Source of the DNA: Planctomycetota bacterium | GTDB taxonomy: Bacteria > Planctomycetota > MHYJ01 > JACPRB01 | NCBI GenBank assembly: GCA_023261405.1 | Contig: JAHFOZ010000353.1 | Span: 1 to 5,665, forward strand | Direction of reading: 5' to 3' | Length of the DNA: 5,665 nucleotides | Shown: positions 2,836 to 5,665 of the stretch, piece by piece | How the letters are laid out: each line of letters starts with the position of its first letter | Position numbering within the stretch: position 1 is the stretch's first letter | Program-made: the position numbers and the translations under genes | Notes under the pieces: model-generated | Told to the model about the DNA's origin: nothing | What the model saw: the letters and a program-made list of their open reading frames with translations, nothing else | Databases searched by the model: none

Positions 2836-5665
2836 ATGGGGCGAGAAATAGTCTACTGCGTCACCTGCCTGGTGCGCCTGACCTCCGAGGATTTCCAGAA
2901 GGGGAAGGCGAAGCAGGTCGCCAACAACTTCGCCTGCTCGAAGTGCGCCGTGGCCCTCATGGCGGCGCTGCCTCCCACCCAGCGGAAGACCTCCGTGCGC
3001 CTCCGCAGGACGGAGCTCGGCCTGCCCACCGTCAAGGCCCCGCTGGCCGAGGAGCCTTCCGCAGATCCCGAGGCGTCCGCGCGGCGGAAGAAGAAGCTCA
3101 TTATCCTGGGCGGGGCGGGCGGGGGCGGCGTCCTGCTCCTGGTGCTCATCCTGGCCGTCGTGTTCAAGGGGGGCGGCCCGGAGAAGCCGCCCGGGGCGGC
3201 GCCCTCTTCCTCGACTTCCGCCCGGGTCACCGCCGAGAAAGCCCAGGAGGCCGCGCAGCGCTATGGAGAGACGGCGGCCGAGAGGGCGCTCGCCTCCGCC
3301 CGGAAGTTCGGCGCCGACAAGCCCGACGACCTCGAAGGGCGCATCCGGAAGCTCGAAGAGGTCGCGCTGGAGTGGGACAAGACCGCCTCGGGGGTTGCAG
3401 CCACCGTGGAGGTGAAGGATCTGAAGGCCAGGCTTCGCGCCTCGTTGGAACCGGACCTGGCTTCCCTGGACACCGCTTTCCGAGGATCCATGGATCAGGA
3501 GGAATTCGGTAAGGCCCAGGCCATGCTTGACGGGGCCCGCAAGCGCCATACGGTCCCCGAATGGGGGCTCCAGGTCTCCAAGCGACAGCGCGAGCTCGAC
3601 GACCGGGTGGGCGACCTGTACGGGCCGCTGGAAACCCAGGCCGTGGATCACAAGATGAACGGCGAGGCGGCGAAGGCCGGGGATCTCCGTTCCCGCATCG
3701 AGAAGTGGGGGCTCAAGGAGCGACTGGAGCGGCTGGACAAGGCGCTGGCGGAGGTCACCGCCGCGGAAAAGCCGGCGACGCCGGTCACCCCGGCGCCCGT
3801 GGTCCCGAAAGTGGAGGCCCCTGCGGCGAAGCCTGCCCTGCCCGTCGACGTCCCACCCGCCACCAAGGAAGGGCAGATCTGCCGCGCGCGCTGGGAGGAG
3901 GCCATGATCCGGGCCGCCGCGCGCGACCTCGACGGCGCTTCCGCCATCCTCGTCCGGGCTGCCGAGGGCCTGGGGGAGGACCCCGTGAAGAAGGAGCTTG
4001 CCGCCGACGCGGAGGACGTGAAGAAGCTCTCCGCCCTCTGGCAGGAGGCATCCAAGGCGTTCGCGTCGAGGCCCAAGTGGAGCGCCGTGACGCTCGATAG
4101 CGTGGATCCGCTGGGCCTGCGCACCCGCGTGGCCGGCCGCATCTTCTGCGCGGACATCGACCGCGTCGAGCTCACGGTGGAGGGGAAAAAGGAGACGGTC
4201 TTCGTGGAATGGAGCGAGCTGGCCGGGGCGTCGCTGGGCCAGGCATTCCAGGGCGCCAAGGTTGCGCCCGAGGCCCGTGTGCTCGCGCTCGCGAGTCTCA
4301 TCGACGGGGATGTGGAAACGGCCTGTGCGGCCCTGGGCTCGAACCTGGGAGCCGTTCCCGCCAAGTACTTCGCCCTCGCGGGCGCGATCCGCGAGCGGAT
4401 GCCCAAGGGGGATCGCGACGAGGTGAACAAGGAAAAGAACGCGCGGACGATGTTCTACGCGGCGGAGCGGGAATTCCGGTCTCTGGCCACCCGGGCGGCC
4501 GCCGTGGAGAAATACAGGACGCTCCAGGCCGAGTATTCCGGGACGAAGCTCGTGGCCCGGTCCCAGGCCCGCATCGAGAAGGGGAGCCAGGCCTGCCGCG
4601 AGTACTTCTCCGCGGCGGCGGATCTGAAGGGCGCGGGATCCTTCAAGCTGGAGAAGCGTGCGCCGTTCGAGAAGGTCTGGAAGTCAAAGGAGGAGACCGA
4701 CGCCGCCCAGACACTGCGGAATTTCGTGGAGGTCGAGTTCTGCGTCCTGCCGGCGACCCCCTACCGCTGCTGGATCTACGCCGGGGGCTGCTGCGTCGAC
4801 GGGTTCGACTTCTACTTCCAGGCCACCGACCTCTTCATGCCCAACCCCGAGAAGCCCAAGGAGCCGCTGCTGGCGGATACGGAGAGCACCCGCGCGGTCC
4901 CCGGAAAGCACTCGATCAAGAACCTGAAGACCGCCGACGCGGCGCACGTGAAGAAGAAGGAGCCCATGGAGCCGACCCGCTGGGAGTGGATCGAGGTCGC
5001 GCTCCCCAAGACGTTTCCGGGGCCGGGTCTGAAAAAGCTCCGGCTGGTGACGTCCGCGCACGCCTTCTCGATCGGGTGCGTGGTCATCAGCTCGACCCGC
5101 AAGGCGCCGCCCGCGGAGCCCGAGTTCAGGGACCTGCTCAAGGCTTATGCGGAGGAGAAGGCCAAGGCCCCGCCGCGGGATCCGGGCCTCGTGGGCCACT
5201 GGTCGTTCGAAGAGGGGAGCGGCGACATCGCCGGGGACGCGGGCGGGGAGGGCCAGTCCGGAAAACTGGAGAAGGGGGCGACCTGGAAACCCGGGCGGGT
5301 CGGCGGCGCCGCCGGGTTCAACGGGGCGGAGGCCGTGATCACCGTGCCGGATTCCCCCCCGCTCAGGAACGTGGGCGACCTGACGATCTCCTTCTGGATG
5401 AAGCGGGAGGCGGAAACGGCCGACTGGGTGCGGATCGTGGGGAAGGGCGACACCAAGGTGCGCAACTACGGGCTCTGGAGCGAGGCGGGCTCCAAGAAGA
5501 TCCTTTTCCAGGTCTACAATCAGGACGGGGGCGCCGTCCTGAACATCCAGGGCCAGAAGCCCGTCGAAACGGGGAAGTGGACGCATGTTGCCGCGGTGGT
5601 CGCGGGCAACACGGGCCGGCTCTTCATCGACGGCGTGCCCGACGGGACCGGCCCCAAGACGGGCG
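2836..5665 (+). CDS. Large membrane-anchored protein with N-terminal CxxC pairs and C-terminal LamG-like domain (3' end beyond window)
   Basis: One reading frame stays open from ATG 2836 to the last base (943 codons, no stop); third codon positions are strongly G/C. Order of parts: residues 8-37, C8-x2-C11 and C34-x2-C37, a zinc-ribbon-like module (YCVTC then FACSKC); RRKKK 83-87 then a hydrophobic span 88-110, predicting N-in, C-out anchoring; about 130-310, Ala/Glu/Arg-rich helical region with PDDLEGRIRKLEE (163-175) and conserved Trp-containing stretches; Pro/Ala/Val linker about 311-342; about 343-530, mixed helical and beta region; about 540-620, helical; about 628-755, beta-rich domain with CWIYAGGCC (645-653) and WEWIEVALPK; 784 to the end, a LamG/ConA-like domain (GLVGHWSFEEGSG, VGGAAGFNG, LTISFWMK, KWTHVAAVV, GRLFIDGVP). 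LamG folds often bind glycans or proteins at the cell surface; any ligand here is unknown. The LamG domain is cut by the window edge. No enzymatic motif was recognised. Confidence 0.92.
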   Translation, partial: MGREIVYCVTCLVRLTSEDFQKGKAKQVANNFACSKCAVALMAALPPTQRKTSVRLRRTELGLPTVKAPLAEEPSADPEASARRKKKLIILGGAGGGGVLLLVLILAVVFKGGGPEKPPGAAPSSSTSARVTAEKAQEAAQRYGETAAERALASARKFGADKPDDLEGRIRKLEEVALEWDKTASGVAATVEVKDLKARLRASLEPDLASLDTAFRGSMDQEEFGKAQAMLDGARKRHTVPEWGLQVSKRQRELDDRVGDLYGPLETQAVDHKMNGEAAKAGDLRSRIEKWGLKERLERLDKALAEVTAAEKPATPVTPAPVVPKVEAPAAKPALPVDVPPATKEGQICRARWEEAMIRAAARDLDGASAILVRAAEGLGEDPVKKELAADAEDVKKLSALWQEASKAFASRPKWSAVTLDSVDPLGLRTRVAGRIFCADIDRVELTVEGKKETVFVEWSELAGASLGQAFQGAKVAPEARVLALASLIDGDVETACAALGSNLGAVPAKYFALAGAIRERMPKGDRDEVNKEKNARTMFYAAEREFRSLATRAAAVEKYRTLQAEYSGTKLVARSQARIEKGSQACREYFSAAADLKGAGSFKLEKRAPFEKVWKSKEETDAAQTLRNFVEVEFCVLPATPYRCWIYAGGCCVDGFDFYFQATDLFMPNPEKPKEPLLADTESTRAVPGKHSIKNLKTADAAHVKKKEPMEPTRWEWIEVALPKTFPGPGLKKLRLVTSAHAFSIGCVVISSTRKAPPAEPEFRDLLKAYAEEKAKAPPRDPGLVGHWSFEEGSGDIAGDAGGEGQSGKLEKGATWKPGRVGGAAGFNGAEAVITVPDSPPLRNVGDLTISFWMKREAETADWVRIVGKGDTKVRNYGLWSEAGSKKILFQVYNQDGGAVLNIQGQKPVETGKWTHVAAVVAGNTGRLFIDGVPDGTGPKTG

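Noticed and set aside
2518..3651. 377-codon minus-strand frame
   Set aside because: It overlaps the end of the E1-like gene and the start of the large plus-strand gene. Both of those have family motifs, while this product is low-complexity Gly/Arg/Leu-rich.
2943..4100. Plus-strand frames of 189 and 179 codons rich in Arg/Gly/Ala
   Set aside because: They are out-of-frame readings of the gene starting at 2836, with shadow-type composition.
3648..4430. 260-codon minus-strand frame, Ser/Ala-rich
   Set aside because: Antisense to the continuous frame that begins at 2836; its composition is that of a reverse-complement shadow and it has no SD or domain.
4684..5586. 300-codon minus-strand frame
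   Set aside because: Antisense to the beta-rich and LamG-like part of the large protein, whose motifs are clear. Its product is Arg/Leu/Pro-rich and unrecognisable.
1982..5665. Ubiquitin-like conjugation or anti-phage system built on the E1-like gene
   Set aside because: No E2-like, JAB peptidase, ubiquitin-like, nucleotidyltransferase or effector gene is visible. The neighbours are an IS and a LamG-type membrane protein behind its own candidate promoter.

Overview
The window looks like chromosomal DNA from a high-GC, uncultured-type bacterium, most likely a planctomycete or close relative. This rests on the architecture of the last gene: a two-CxxC N-terminus, one membrane anchor, a long Ala/Glu/Arg-rich helical region, a beta-rich Cys/aromatic domain and a LamG-like domain. 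That combination is familiar from planctomycete genomes. The lineage call is inference; there is no rRNA or marker gene here.

Left part (1-1864) is mobile DNA. Bases 1-120 look like the outer end of an IS21-family element: two spaced copies of a TGGTGCA-TAT repeat, closing with TTGACA. Next come 73 bp of probable host DNA (121-193) that carry, on the minus strand, a good Shine-Dalgarno and ATG cut off by the IS21-type end after 29 bases. Then follows a complete IS1380-family insertion sequence (about 193-1864, 1.67 kb). It has 19-bp imperfect terminal inverted repeats and one intact DDE transposase on the minus strand. I see no clear target duplication around it.

Middle part (1865-2743): a 117-bp leader, then an apparently intact HesA/MoeB/ThiF-type E1-like protein (253 aa). 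It keeps the NRQ motif, the lysine and two zinc CxxC pairs, but differs from textbook MoeB/ThiF at several nucleotide-contacting positions.

Right part (2744-5665): a 92-bp spacer with a TATAAA box and a distant purine-rich SD, then one uninterrupted reading frame from ATG 2836 to the window edge (943 codons, no stop). It is a probable single-pass membrane protein with a large extracytoplasmic part ending inside a LamG/ConA-like domain.

Nothing in the sequence links the E1-like gene functionally to the membrane protein. They are co-directional, but a candidate promoter lies between them. No tRNA, rRNA, CRISPR array, riboswitch or convincing intrinsic terminator was seen.
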